NCBI RefSeq assembly: GCF_040105385.1
Contig: NZ_JBEDNQ010000015.1
Span: 1-64,000 of the forward strand
Reading direction: 5' to 3'
DNA from: Pseudonocardia nematodicida
Lineage (GTDB): Bacteria; Actinomycetota; Actinomycetes; Mycobacteriales; Pseudonocardiaceae
DNA length: 64,000 bases
The position numbers were made by a program, and so were the translations under genes. The notes below the pieces were generated by a model that was not told the DNA's origin, ran no database searches, and was given only the letters and a program-made list of their open reading frames with translations. Of this stretch, positions 32,981 through 41,934 are shown piece after piece; position 1 is the first letter of the stretch; each line of letters starts with the position of its first letter.

Positions 32981-32990
32981 CGGATCCGGG

Positions 32991-33437
32991 TCAGCCGCGG
33001 GCCCGGCCGGGGAAGTGGATGAACTCCAGTGCGATCCCGTCCGGGTCGCGGAACTCCAGGGTCGCGTAGGAGGTGGGGTCGTCCCGGTCGACGACGCCAT
33101 CGTGCGGGACCGAGAGCGTGTCCAGCCAGGCCGCCCAGTGGTCCAGGGTGTCCCGGTCGGAGACCCCGAAGGCCAGGTGGTCCAGCGCGCCGCGGACCGT
33201 GCCGGCGTCGCCGCCGGCCGGGGCGTGCAGCTCGATCATCACCCCGGTCGCGGAGTCGAGCAGCAGCGCGGCCTTGTCCGGATCCCCGCCGCCGGCGTCG
33301 TGGTGCGGGAAGGTCATCGGCAGCCGTTGCAACCCGAGCACCCGCTGGTACCAGGTCGCGCTGGACTCGACGTCGGACACGACCGCCGACACGTGGTGGA
33401 AGCCGGTGACCGCCGGTCGTTCGATGCCCGAGCCCAT
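32991..33437 (-). CDS. VOC/glyoxalase-fold protein
   Basis: 148 residues with two beta-alpha-beta-beta-beta units: TGFHHVSAVVSDVESSATWYQRVLGL and RGALDHLAFGVSDRDTLDHW. Metal ligands are likely His15, Glu near residue 68 (MIELHAP), His in DHLAF and Glu in LEFIHFPG. It could be a dioxygenase-like or isomerase protein or a resistance protein. It converges on the methyltransferase with a 10-bp gap; the region 33438-33683 upstream contains no gene. Confidence 0.88.
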   Translation of the reverse strand: MGSGIERPAVTGFHHVSAVVSDVESSATWYQRVLGLQRLPMTFPHHDAGGGDPDKAALLLDSATGVMIELHAPAGGDAGTVRGALDHLAFGVSDRDTLDHWAAWLDTLSVPHDGVVDRDDPTSYATLEFRDPDGIALEFIHFPGRARG

Positions 33438-33683
33438 CGGTGCTCTTCTCCTCGTCCGATTCGCCGTCGCGATGTTCCTTCGTTGCCGTCAACCATGATC
33501 GACGGTGCGCTGCCGCGCCGTCACGGGCCCGTCCGTACCCGGTCCCGCCGGCGCGCCGAGCGTGCGTGACCGGCCGGGGTCCGGCGGCACCGTCGTCGCG
33601 CTCACGGTGCCAGCCTGGCCCGGTGCGGCGGTCGTGGCGAGCCCGGCGACGCGCCGCGCACCCACCCGTGGCACGGTCGCGCC

Positions 33684-34707
33684 ATGGTCGTTGCTGCCGA
33701 GGTGCCCGAATCGATGCGGTGCAGCGTGCTGCGCGCCGCCGGCGAGCTGGTGGTCGAGGAGCGCGCGACACCCCGGCCCGGAGCGGGCGAGGTGCTCGTC
33801 CGGATCGCCGCGGTCGGCACCCTGCGGCTCGGACGTGCACTACTTCCGGCACGGCCGGATCGGGCCGTTCGTGGTCCGCGAGCCGCTGGTGCTGGGCCAC
33901 GAGCCGTCCGGCCGGATCGTCGACACCGGACCGGGCGTGGACGCGTCCCGGATCGGGCAGCGGGTCTCGCTCGAACCCGGGGTGCCCTGCCGGCGGTGCC
34001 GGTACTGCCACACCGGCGCCTACAACCTCTGCCCGGACATCGCGTTCTTCGCGACGCCGCCGGTGGACGGCGCCTTCGCCGAGTACGTCGTGATCGCCGA
34101 CGACTTCGCCCACCCGGTGCCCGAGCACGTCTCCGACGACGCCGCCGCGCTGCTGGAACCGCTGTCGGTGGCGCTCTGGGCGCACCGCAAGGCCGGCACC
34201 GGGATCGGGTCCCGGGTGCTGGTGGCCGGGGCCGGCCCGATCGGGCTGCTGGTCGCCCAGGTCGCGGCGGTGCAGGGCGCGGCGGAGGTCCTGGTCAGCG
34301 ACCCCGACCCGGGACGCCGCGAGGCGGCCCGCGACTTCGGGGCGACGGCCGTGCGCGACCCGGCCGCCGACGACCTCTCCGGGGCCGGGGTGGACGCGTT
34401 CGTCGACTGTTCCGGCGCGCCGCCCGCGGTGCTCGCCGGGCTCGCGGCGATCGCCCCGGGCGGGCGGGCCGTGCTGGTCGGGATGGGGGCCGACGAGATG
34501 ACGCTGCCGGTGTCGGCGTTGCAGGGCCGCGAGATCACGCTGACCGGCACGTTCCGCTACGCGGGGACGTGGCCGTCCGCGGTCCGGCTGGCCGCCTCCG
34601 GCGCCGTCGACCTGGACCGGCTGGTCACCGGGCACGTCGACCTCGACCACGTCGGCGAGGCGCTCGCTCCGGGCCCGGAGCAGGTGAAGGTCGTCGTACG
34701 GCCGTGA
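33684..34707 (+). pseudogene. Polyol/sorbitol dehydrogenase, interrupted by a 1-bp frameshift
   Basis: A medium-chain zinc dehydrogenase of the sorbitol/xylitol group: V-G-T at the end of the N-terminal part should continue into CGSDVHYFRHGRIGP, followed by VLGHEPSGRIV, the structural-zinc Cys set PCRRCRYCHTGAYNLCPD and the NAD loop GAGPIGLLVAQ. The first ~46 residues read in one frame and the rest in another. The break is a CCC run at 33820-33822 where CC would restore the frame, giving one extra C. All other motifs are intact, so this is either a very recent mutation or a sequencing error. Confidence 0.85.
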
Positions 34708-34768
34708 AGGTGGGCCCGGCCTCCGTGGCCGGACGCATACTGACGCGCGTTCCGTGGATCAACATATG

Positions 34769-34815
34769 GATCCGCTCCTCCGGTGCACCCCCCATGGGCA
34801 CCGGAGGAGCGGATC
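34769..34815. terminator. Bidirectional terminator, 18-bp perfect stem
   Basis: GATCCGCTCCTCCGGTGC (34769-34786) pairs perfectly with 34798-34815 across an 11-nt C-rich loop. It lies between the convergent dehydrogenase and ABC permease genes. Confidence 0.85.
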
Positions 34816-34853
34816 GCGGGATCGGCCGGGGCTCCCCGGTCCCGGCCGGGAAC

Positions 34854-35600
34854 TCAGAGCCGTGCGCGGCGGATCACGAGGTACCCGCCCACGGCGGCGA
34901 CCGCGCCGAGGATCAGCGGGTAGCCGGCCAGCAGGAGCGGCACCGGGGTCTCGACGAAGAACCGGCCGAAGGCCGGCCACGCGGACTGCCAGGTGAGGGC
35001 GAACACGATCGCGCCGACGACCAGCAACAGGGCCAGCGCGATCGTCCAGATCCCGATCTGACCCCAGCGGCGGAACACCGCGCCGAGCGCGAGGAACACG
35101 AACCCGAAGGTCAGCAGGGGGCCCCAGTAGGTCAGGACCTGCAGCACCGGGCCCTGCTCGGGCATGAAGGTCATCGAGAAGAAGTTCGTGCCGACCCCCC
35201 AGCCGCCGGTCATCCGCTCGATGCCGAGCATCGCCGTCAGCACGACCGCGTGCAGCAGGGTCTCCAGCGCGAGCAGTACCGAGACGCCGAGGTAGAAGTG
35301 CCGCCGGGTCAGCCCCAGGCTGATCGCGAACGGCATGACCTGGGTCATCGTCACCAGGTACATCGAGCCGACGATGATGAACAGCGCGGAGAGCGCGCCC
35401 GTGGTGCCGGCACCGGGGTCATCGACGTTGGCCCGGATCGCCCACCAGATCGCGAGGTTCACCACGAAGATCGCGGCGAGGATCAGCCAGGGCCCGCCGA
35501 CCCGGTTGACCGAGTCCACCGAGTTCATCCGGATCACGGTGAGCACCCGGTTCGGGAGTGCGGTATCCGTCGATCGCACGGTGTCGATGCGGGTGCTCAT
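34854..35600 (-). CDS. ABC transporter membrane subunit of a GntR-linked exporter
   Basis: 248 residues with about six transmembrane helices and no binding-protein contact loop, so an exporter-like ABC-2 type membrane subunit. ILAAIFVVNLAIWWAI, MYLVTMTQVMPFAISLGLTRRHFYLG and the C-terminal GGYLVIRRARL are characteristic of subunits paired with YtrA-type GntR and a single ATPase. The start overlaps the ATPase stop (35597-35600). Such systems often respond to cell-wall antibiotics or peptides. Confidence 0.82.
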   Translation of the reverse strand: MSTRIDTVRSTDTALPNRVLTVIRMNSVDSVNRVGGPWLILAAIFVVNLAIWWAIRANVDDPGAGTTGALSALFIIVGSMYLVTMTQVMPFAISLGLTRRHFYLGVSVLLALETLLHAVVLTAMLGIERMTGGWGVGTNFFSMTFMPEQGPVLQVLTYWGPLLTFGFVFLALGAVFRRWGQIGIWTIALALLLVVGAIVFALTWQSAWPAFGRFFVETPVPLLLAGYPLILGAVAAVGGYLVIRRARL

Positions 35601-36484
35601 GACAGGACCTCCCGGTCGGTACGGCTGCCGGAGACGTTGCGCTGGGTGGTGCGGACGACGAGCTGCTGCAGCGAGACGGGCTCGAACTGCAGGCTCGGCT
35701 CGCGGGTCTCCGGCACGGCGCCGGAGAGGGTGACCCGCAGGAACCCGCCCAGCTGCTCGCGGTGCAGCTCGGTGTGACCGCGGGCGAACCGCTCCACGGA
35801 GTCGGCCGGCCCGGTGACGCTCACCGCGCGGCCGCGCAGCGCATCGGCGTCCTCGTCGATGAGCACCCGGCCCTGGTCGATCAGCACGACGTGCTCGATC
35901 AGGTCGGACACCTCGTCGATCAGGTGGGTGGACAGCACCACGGTGCGCGGGTGCTCGGCGAAGTCGGCGAGCAGCCGGTCGTAGAAGATCTGGCGGGCGA
36001 CGGCGTCGAGACCCAGGTAGGGCTCGTCGAAGAAGGTCAGTGGCGCCCGCGAGGCCAGTCCGATGATCACGCCGATCGCGGACTGCTGACCGCGGGAGAG
36101 CTTCTTGGACGACCGGGTCAGCGGGAGCGCGAACTCCTCGACGAGCTGGTCGGCGAAGCCCTGGTCCCAGTGCGGGTAGACCATCGCCGCGGCCTTCAGC
36201 GCGTGCCGGACCTTGTACTCGTCCGGGTAGCGCAGCGACTCGCGGATGAAGCAGGTGCGGGCCAGTACCCGGGCGTTCTCGTAGGGCTGCTCGCCGAAGA
36301 TCTCGGCCCGGCCGGACGTCGCGAAGTTCTGCGCGGTGAGGATCTGCATCGCGGTGGTCTTGCCGGCGCCGTTGCGGCCGAGCAGACCGTGGATCCGGTT
36401 CTCGTCCAGCGCGAAGCTCACGTCGTCGAGCGCGGTCACGTCGCCGTATCGCTTCGTGACGCCGTGCATGGCGATCACGCTCAT
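35597..36484 (-). CDS. ABC transporter ATPase of the GntR-linked exporter
   Basis: 295 residues. Walker A GRNGAGKTT, a signature written LSRGQQSA rather than LSGGQ, Walker B LTFFDEPYLGLD and H-loop LSTHLIDEV. The LSRGQ variant is common in the YtrB/antibiotic-export subgroup. Overlaps of four bases with both the GntR gene and the permease indicate one three-gene operon. Confidence 0.9.
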   Translation of the reverse strand: MSVIAMHGVTKRYGDVTALDDVSFALDENRIHGLLGRNGAGKTTAMQILTAQNFATSGRAEIFGEQPYENARVLARTCFIRESLRYPDEYKVRHALKAAAMVYPHWDQGFADQLVEEFALPLTRSSKKLSRGQQSAIGVIIGLASRAPLTFFDEPYLGLDAVARQIFYDRLLADFAEHPRTVVLSTHLIDEVSDLIEHVVLIDQGRVLIDEDADALRGRAVSVTGPADSVERFARGHTELHREQLGGFLRVTLSGAVPETREPSLQFEPVSLQQLVVRTTQRNVSGSRTDREVLS

Positions 36485-36852
36485 CGGTCGTCCCCCCAGA
36501 CGTCGATCATCTTCTTCAGCTGCTCCGGATCGATCCCGATCTTGCGGGCCTCGGTGACCAGCGGACCGACGAACTGGCGGGCGAAGTCCTCCCGCCGGCT
36601 CTCCAGCAGCCGGGCGCGCGCTCCCTGGGCGACGAACATCCCGATTCCCCGTCTCTTGTAGAGGACACCCTCGCTGACCAGCTGGTTCAGCCCCTTGGCC
36701 GCGGTCGCCGGGTTGATCCGGTGGAACGCGGCGAGCTCGTTGCTGGACGGGACCTGGGCCTCCTCGGGGTAGGTCCCGTCCACCACCGCCGAGGAGATCT
36801 CCTCGGCGATCTGCACGAACAGCGGGCGGCCGTCGTCGTTCACGACGACCAC
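36481..36852 (-). CDS. GntR-family regulator, YtrA subfamily
   Basis: 123 residues: a winged helix (PLFVQIAEEISSAVVDGTYPEEAQVPSSNELAAFHRINPATAAKGLNQLVSEGVLYKRRGIGMFVA) with only a ~40-residue tail, as in YtrA proteins that repress the ABC operon they lead. It starts with GTG (36852 or 36843) and has no Shine-Dalgarno, so it may be leaderless. Two inverted repeats sit directly upstream. Confidence 0.9.
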   Translation of the reverse strand: MVVVNDDGRPLFVQIAEEISSAVVDGTYPEEAQVPSSNELAAFHRINPATAAKGLNQLVSEGVLYKRRGIGMFVAQGARARLLESRREDFARQFVGPLVTEARKIGIDPEQLKKMIDVWGDDR

Positions 36853-36853
36853 T

Positions 36854-36894
36854 CACTGCGGTAGTGCAGTGGTTCATTAGTCATGTAATGAACC
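36854..36894. promoter_or_regulatory. Probable GntR operators between gntR and arsR
   Basis: GGTTCATTA (36871-36879) and TAATGAACC (36886-36894) form a perfect 9-bp inverted repeat with a 6-bp spacer, and CACTGC-N6-GCAGTG (36854-36871) abuts it. They lie immediately upstream of the gntR GTG and within the divergent region shared with arsR, so one or both regulators probably bind here. Confidence 0.7.
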
Positions 36895-36961
36895 ATAGAG
36901 GCGGCTTCCTGATCCGTCCAGCCGATTGCTATATCTGTCTCTGCTTATATAGACTCGCGAC

Positions 36962-37312
36962 GTGCATGCGCTCGACGTGCTGGGCGATCCGGTCCGGCGC
37001 CGGATCCTCGAGCTCCTGGCCGGCGGCGAACGGACCGCGGGGCAGGTCACCGAAGTCGTCCGCGCCGAGTTCGGGATCTCCCAGCCGGCCGTCTCGCAAC
37101 AGCTGAAGGTGTTGCGGGAGAACGGCTTCGCCACGGTCCGACCGGAGGGGACCCGCCGCATCTACGCGGTCGACCCGTCCGGTGTGGACGAGGCCGGACA
37201 GTGGCTGGCCGATGTGCGCGGCTTCTGGTCGCAGCGGCTCGACGCGCTCGGCACCGAACTGGCCCGCGGCCGCCGGGAGCGGCGCACCCCGTCCCCGAGG
37301 AGTCCGGAATGA
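36962..37312 (+). CDS. ArsR-family regulator
   Basis: 116 residues. The winged helix covers residues ~2-80 (LDVLGDPVRRRILELLAGGERTAGQVTEVV, FGISQPAVSQQLKVLRENGFATVRPEGTRRIYAVDP). No metal-binding Cys is present. ArsR proteins of this type are usually paired with SRPBCC genes, as here: the stop overlaps the start of the next gene (ATGA). It starts with GTG and is divergent from the GntR operon. Confidence 0.9.
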   Translation: MHALDVLGDPVRRRILELLAGGERTAGQVTEVVRAEFGISQPAVSQQLKVLRENGFATVRPEGTRRIYAVDPSGVDEAGQWLADVRGFWSQRLDALGTELARGRRERRTPSPRSPE

Positions 37313-37839
37313 ACGATCGACCCGATCCCGCGGCCGCTGCCCCGGGGCCGGGCGGCACCGTCCACACCCGGCCCGACGGACGGCGGGAGCTCGCGTTCCG
37401 GCGGGAGTTCCCCGACCCCGTCGACGAGGTCTGGGCCGCGGTCACCGACCCCGCACGGTGCGCCCGGTGGTTCGCCTCGTGGACCGGCGACGCGCGTCCG
37501 GGCGGGACCATCGCCCTCACCATGACCAGCGCGGAGGACGGCGGCGGGCCACCCGAGACCGCCCGGATCACCGCGTGCGAGCCGCCGCACCGGCTGGCGG
37601 TCACGATCGAGGTCCCGGACGCCGGCCCGCCGTGGGAGCTCGCCGTCGACCTGACCTCCACCGCGGACGGTGGCACCGTGCTGGAGTTCCGCCAGCCGCT
37701 GCCGGACGGGGCCTCCGCCGCCGACACCGGGTCCGGCTGGCACTGGTACCTGGACCGGCTCGCCGCGACCCTCGCCGGTGCGCCGATGCCGGAGTGGGAG
37801 CCGCACCTGGCCGCGACCACGGCGCTCTACCCGAACTGA
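37309..37839 (+). CDS. SRPBCC/AHSA1-domain protein
   Basis: 176 residues. The START-like domain spans ~25-165 with RREFPDPVDEVWAAVTDPARCARWFASWTGDARPGG at its start and GSGWHWYLDRLAATLAG near the end, typical of AHSA1 proteins that bind hydrophobic ligands. Coupled translation with the ArsR gene is a common actinobacterial arrangement. The function is not known. Confidence 0.88.
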   Translation: MNDRPDPAAAAPGPGGTVHTRPDGRRELAFRREFPDPVDEVWAAVTDPARCARWFASWTGDARPGGTIALTMTSAEDGGGPPETARITACEPPHRLAVTIEVPDAGPPWELAVDLTSTADGGTVLEFRQPLPDGASAADTGSGWHWYLDRLAATLAGAPMPEWEPHLAATTALYPN

Positions 37840-37913
37840 GGCCGGGCGGCCGACGGCAGGAGCAACGGCACCGCGGCCGGCCGGGCGGCGCAACGGGGCC
37901 GACGCCGGCGTCG

Positions 37914-38576
37914 CTACCCGCGGGACGGGAGGACGGCGTCCCGGCCCGCGGCCGCCCGGTGGAGGACGACGGCGAGCAGCAGGCACCCCGCCGCGAGCAG
38001 GGCCCCGTGCGCGATCCGGAGCGCCGGCGGCGCGAAGAACTGCGGCAGGTAGAGCACCAGGCCGATCGCGAACACCAGCCCGGCGGCGGGCGGCAGCACC
38101 CCGCCCCGCCGCAGAGCGACGGCGACCGCGACGCCGGCCACGGCGAGGGCCGCCAGCCCGGCCGCGAACGTGGTCACCGCGTACGGCCCCATCCGGATCC
38201 CCTCGGCGAGCGCGTCGACCGTCGCCGGCGGGACACCGGTCCCCGGCCGGCCGAGCTCGGCGAGCGCGAAGGACTCGGCGCCGTAGTACGGCAGCACGAG
38301 CGCGACCCCCGCCCCGGCCGTCAGCAGCCCGGACCACGCCGCGCGTTCGCCCGGCGTGCCGCGGTGCGCGGACCACAGTGCCGCGAGCCCGGGAACGAGC
38401 AGCGCGAACGCGAGCACCCCGAGCAGGTGCGACGGGATCCAGAGCGGGGCGACCCATACCGAGGGCCCGTCGACGTACGGGCGGGACGCGGGATAGGCCA
38501 CGAACGCCACCCCCGCCACGCCGAGCGCCGTGGCGCCGTTCCGGACACCGGCCGTCGGAGTCTCCACCTCAGTCAT
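37914..38576 (-). CDS. Integral membrane protein under TetR control
   Basis: 220 residues with about six transmembrane helices (GVAFVAYPASRPYVDG, APLWIPSHLLGVLAFALLVPGLAALW and others). I do not recognise a named family; it resembles DUF4386-like or uncharacterised membrane proteins. The start codon is adjacent to the first of two palindromic operators, so it is presumably repressed by the divergent TetR protein and may be part of an inducible response. Confidence 0.75.
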   Translation of the reverse strand: MTEVETPTAGVRNGATALGVAGVAFVAYPASRPYVDGPSVWVAPLWIPSHLLGVLAFALLVPGLAALWSAHRGTPGERAAWSGLLTAGAGVALVLPYYGAESFALAELGRPGTGVPPATVDALAEGIRMGPYAVTTFAAGLAALAVAGVAVAVALRRGGVLPPAAGLVFAIGLVLYLPQFFAPPALRIAHGALLAAGCLLLAVVLHRAAAGRDAVLPSRG

Positions 38577-38625
38577 GAGAGCAATGCTCTCGCGATCGCC
38601 TGCCACTGACAAGAGCATTGCTCTT
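38577..38625. promoter_or_regulatory. Pair of TetR operators
   Basis: GAGAGCAATGCTCTC (38577-38591) and AAGAGCATTGCTCTT (38611-38625) share the 13-bp palindrome AGAGCA-W-TGCTCT. Their centres are 34 bp apart. The first touches the membrane gene's start codon and the second lies upstream of tetR, so both divergent promoters can be covered. Confidence 0.85.
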
Positions 38626-38673
38626 TTCCGAGCACGCCGCTCGTCACTCGGATCAATGGTCTACCGTGCAGCG

Positions 38674-39375
38674 ATGAACGCCTCCCGCACCGCCCGCGAG
38701 CGCGCCCGGGCCGAGCTGGTCTCCGAGATCACCGCGTCCGCCCGCCGGCAGCTCGCCGTGACCGGGGCCGCGGCGCTGTCGATGCGTGCCGTGTCCCGCG
38801 AGCTGGGGATGGTCTCCTCGGCGCTGCACCGCTACTTCCCCACCCGCGACGACCTGCTCACCGCGCTGATCGTGCAGAGCTACGACGCGCTGGGCGACGC
38901 CGTCGACGCCGCCGACGACGCGGTCGCGGGCAGCGGCCCCGCCGTCCGGTGGCGGGCGATCACCCGGGCGGTGCGGGCGTGGGCGCTGGCGAACCCGCAC
39001 GAGTACGCGCTGATCTACGGCTCCCCCGTGCCGGGTTACGCGGCTCCGGCCGACACCGTGCCGGCCGCGGGCCGGGCGGTGCGGCGGTTCGTGCGGATGC
39101 TCGCGGAGGCGCACGCGGCCGGGGCGCTGGACGTCGGGCCGCTGCCGGAGCCCGGGCCGGAGGCCGCCGACGCCGCCCGGCTGCGCGCCGCGTTCGAGGT
39201 CCCGGACCTGCCGGACCCGCTCCTGCTCGCCGCGCTCACCGCGTGGACCGGCGTGTTCGGGCACGTGTCGTTCGAGCTGTTCGGTCAGTTCGAGAACGCC
39301 GTCGACCATCGGGACGAGGTGTTCGACGGCACCGTCGAACGGCTCGGACGGCTGGTGGGACTGCCCGCGGCCTGA
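38674..39375 (+). CDS. TetR-family regulator
   Basis: 233 residues. The helix-turn-helix is AARRQLAVTGAAALSMRAVSRELGMVSSALHRYFPTRDDLLTALI-like (residues ~20-65). The C-terminal TetR_C domain, with HEYALIYGSPVPGY and FELFGQFENAVD, belongs to the WHG/TetR_C_33 type found in mycobacteria and relatives. It is divergent from the membrane gene across the twin operators and ends 19 bp before the convergent ABC permease gene. Confidence 0.9.
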   Translation: MNASRTARERARAELVSEITASARRQLAVTGAAALSMRAVSRELGMVSSALHRYFPTRDDLLTALIVQSYDALGDAVDAADDAVAGSGPAVRWRAITRAVRAWALANPHEYALIYGSPVPGYAAPADTVPAAGRAVRRFVRMLAEAHAAGALDVGPLPEPGPEAADAARLRAAFEVPDLPDPLLLAALTAWTGVFGHVSFELFGQFENAVDHRDEVFDGTVERLGRLVGLPAA

Positions 39376-39394
39376 CCGCCGGGCCGGGCGGCTG

Positions 39395-40111
39395 TCACGA
39401 ACCGGGGCGGATCCGCGCCACCAGCCGTTCCCACCGGGTCCGCCAGACGGCGAGCCGGCCCTGCTCGGCCGCGACGACCAGGGTCAGCGCCCCGGCCGCG
39501 ACGAGCACCGCGAGCAGCAGGTCCCCGAACGGCCCCGGCCCCGGGCGGCCGGACCCCAGCGCGGCCGCCGCCGTCCCCACCGGCGGGAGCCAGTTCCGGG
39601 TCCCGGTGACGAGCAGGAAGGTCAGGCCCGCGACGATCGCGAGGCCCTGGCTGCGGATCAGCGGGCGGGCGAACACCGAACCGACCGCGGCCCCGGCGAT
39701 GCCGCAGGTCAGGTGCGCGAGCAGGCCGTCCAGCAGCGAACCGGTGGTGGCGGTCCCCCAGGCGGCGACCACGCCCCAGACGACGGCGACGAGCCCGAGC
39801 GCCGCGACCCCGGCGGTCGCGGCGAGCAGCACCCCAGCGGCCACCGGCAGCGGTCCACCGGCGGCGGACAGCGTCACGGTGCGGGCGGTGTCGTCCTCGG
39901 ACTCGGCCAGCGCGTGCGCCAGCCAGGCGCCGACCGGGTAGAGCATCAGCGCGCTGGCCGCCCACGGCGCGGGCAGCGGGCCGGGGGTGCCGCCGAAGAG
40001 GATCGCGAGCGCGCCGACGTAGAGCACGGCCGGGGCGACGAACCGTTCGGACCGGCCGACGTCCTCCCCGAGCAGCATCGCCACCGCGAACGCCGAGCGC
40101 GCCCGCCTCAC
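39395..40111 (-). CDS. ABC exporter membrane subunit
   Basis: 238 residues with about six transmembrane helices (VAPAVLYVGALAILFGG, PWAASALMLYPVGAWLAHAL, and later). The start GTG overlaps the ATPase stop (GTGA, 40108-40111). It has no recognisable motif beyond the ABC-2-like topology; its assignment rests on the coupling to the ATPase gene. Confidence 0.72.
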   Translation of the reverse strand: MRRARSAFAVAMLLGEDVGRSERFVAPAVLYVGALAILFGGTPGPLPAPWAASALMLYPVGAWLAHALAESEDDTARTVTLSAAGGPLPVAAGVLLAATAGVAALGLVAVVWGVVAAWGTATTGSLLDGLLAHLTCGIAGAAVGSVFARPLIRSQGLAIVAGLTFLLVTGTRNWLPPVGTAAAALGSGRPGPGPFGDLLLAVLVAAGALTLVVAAEQGRLAVWRTRWERLVARIRPGS

Positions 40112-41016
40112 CACGCCTGCTCCCGCGCCGTCCCGCCCGCCCCGGGAGGCCGGGACCGGCGGGGGCCCGGGGGGGACTGGTCGGGTCGGACCGGCCGCAC
40201 CGACCGGACCGCGCATCCGGCGCCGAGCGCGGCGACCAGCCAGGCGTCGCAGTCCGGGGCCGGGACCCGGACGGTCAGCCGTCCCGGGCCGAGCGCCTCG
40301 ACCCGGGCCCGGGGCAGCCGCTCCAGCAGCGGACGCGGGTCACCCGCGCACGCCAGGTCGAGCCGCATCACCGCGTCCGACGGCGGCGCGGCCGGCAGCG
40401 GCACGGAGTCGGGGTCCCCGGCCTCCACGGTGCGGCCCTGGCGCAGCCGGTGCACCCGGGCACCGGGCAGCCCGGCGGCGGTGCCGGAGTGGTCGGTGAC
40501 CAGCGTGGCGCCGCGGCGCCCGGACAGCACCCGGGTCAGCGCGTCGGCGGCGTCGTCGTCCAGGCCGGACCAGGGTTCGTCGAGGACGACCACGCCGGGG
40601 TCGCAGGACAGTGCCTGTACCAGGCCGATCTTCTGGGCGTTGCCCTTGGACAGCTCGGACATCGGCTCGGCGTCCTTGCCGTCGTAGCCGAGCGCCTCGA
40701 GCAGCTCGTCGGCGCGCTCGGCGACGTCGTCGGGGTCGAGCCGTCGCACCCGGGCCAGGTGGTCGAGCCAGCGCCGGGGCGGGAGCCGCAGCAGGGCCGG
40801 GAAGCGGTCGGGCAGGTAGCCGACGACGGCCGGACGGTCCTCGACCCGGCCCGCGGTGGGCGTCTCGGCGCCCGCGGCGATCCGCAGCAGGGTGGACTTC
40901 CCGGCGCCGTTGGCGCCGCGGAGCACGGTCGGGAGGACCGGATCGACCTCCAGGTCGACGCCACGCAGGGCGACCGTCCCGGACGGGTGGGTGTGGTGGA
41001 TCCCGACGAGTCGCAC
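40108..41016 (-). CDS. ABC exporter ATPase
   Basis: 302 residues. Walker A GANGAGKST, signature MSELSKGNAQK, Walker B VVVLDEPWSGLD and H-loop VTDHSG are present, the LSKGN form being common in lantibiotic and antibiotic exporters. About 90 C-terminal residues after the ATPase core form an extra domain. GTG 41016 is preceded by GGAGG at 5 nt. A 199-bp gap upstream (41017-41215) holds no gene. Confidence 0.85.
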   Translation of the reverse strand: MRLVGIHHTHPSGTVALRGVDLEVDPVLPTVLRGANGAGKSTLLRIAAGAETPTAGRVEDRPAVVGYLPDRFPALLRLPPRRWLDHLARVRRLDPDDVAERADELLEALGYDGKDAEPMSELSKGNAQKIGLVQALSCDPGVVVLDEPWSGLDDDAADALTRVLSGRRGATLVTDHSGTAAGLPGARVHRLRQGRTVEAGDPDSVPLPAAPPSDAVMRLDLACAGDPRPLLERLPRARVEALGPGRLTVRVPAPDCDAWLVAALGAGCAVRSVRPVRPDQSPPGPRRSRPPGAGGTAREQAW

Positions 41017-41215
41017 GGCCACCTCCACGTCGTCGCCCGCGGGTCTTCTGCGGCGCTCAGAGTCGCACAACCGGCCGTTGGGCCGTCCGGCCGGTGGCCG
41101 GGCGTACCGGGTGTGCCCGGGCCGGCACGCAGGGCGTTCGCCGGATCCGAGCGGCCCCGGGCCGGTGCCCCCGCACCTCGTTGCGCAGCGTCGGACCGGC
41201 TCCCGGCCGCCGACC

Positions 41216-41863
41216 TCAGGAGCGGCCGGCCGGGTCCGCGCTGCGGCTTCCGGCCGCGCGACGCTGGCGGACCCGTCGCCACACCAGCCAGGCCACCGCC
41301 AGCACACCCAGCACGAGCACGATCCGGCTCAGCGGCGCCATGTATCCCTCGACGACCTCCCAGCGCTCACCGAGCTGGTAGCCGAGGGTGACGAACAGGG
41401 CGTTCCACACGGCGCTGCCGAGCGTGGACAGCAGCGCGAACCGGGCGAGCGGCATGCCCGCGATCCCGGCCGGGATGGAGATGAGGCTCCGGATCAGCGG
41501 GACGCAGCGGCCGCCGAGGACGAACCAGACGCCGTAGGAGTCGAACAGGTCCCGCCCCTTCTCCAGGTCCTTCTGGCTGGACAGCAGGAACCAGCGCTTC
41601 CCGGCGAGCGCGTGCACACGGTCGTAGCCGAGCCAGGCACCGAGCGCGTAGAGCACCAGCGCACCGGCGACCGCACCCATGGTGGCGGCACCCCAGACGG
41701 CGACCGGGTTCATCGCGCCGGTCTGCGCCCGGAAGCCACCCAGCGGGAGGATGACCTCCGACGGGATCGGCGGGACGACGTTCTCCAGGAAGATCAGCAG
41801 CCCGATCCCGGCGGCCCCGAGCCGGTCCACGACGTCGAACACCCATTGCGTCACGTACGCCAT
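41216..41863 (-). CDS. DedA-family membrane protein
   Basis: 215 residues. The DedA/VTT fold is marked by ENVVPPIPSEVILPLGGF and the re-entrant GRCVPLIRSLISIPAGIAGMP, with about five to six transmembrane segments. DedA proteins recycle undecaprenyl phosphate or other lipids by flipping them and support membrane homeostasis. I chose ATG 41863 where the DedA domain begins; ATG-equivalent 41884 would add seven residues. Confidence 0.92.
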   Translation of the reverse strand: MAYVTQWVFDVVDRLGAAGIGLLIFLENVVPPIPSEVILPLGGFRAQTGAMNPVAVWGAATMGAVAGALVLYALGAWLGYDRVHALAGKRWFLLSSQKDLEKGRDLFDSYGVWFVLGGRCVPLIRSLISIPAGIAGMPLARFALLSTLGSAVWNALFVTLGYQLGERWEVVEGYMAPLSRIVLVLGVLAVAWLVWRRVRQRRAAGSRSADPAGRS

Positions 41864-41934
41864 GGTGCCCGTTTCGTGGCGCACGCGACGTCCGGGGCTC
41901 CCCCGAGCCGATCACGGGGGTGCCCCGGGGTGGA

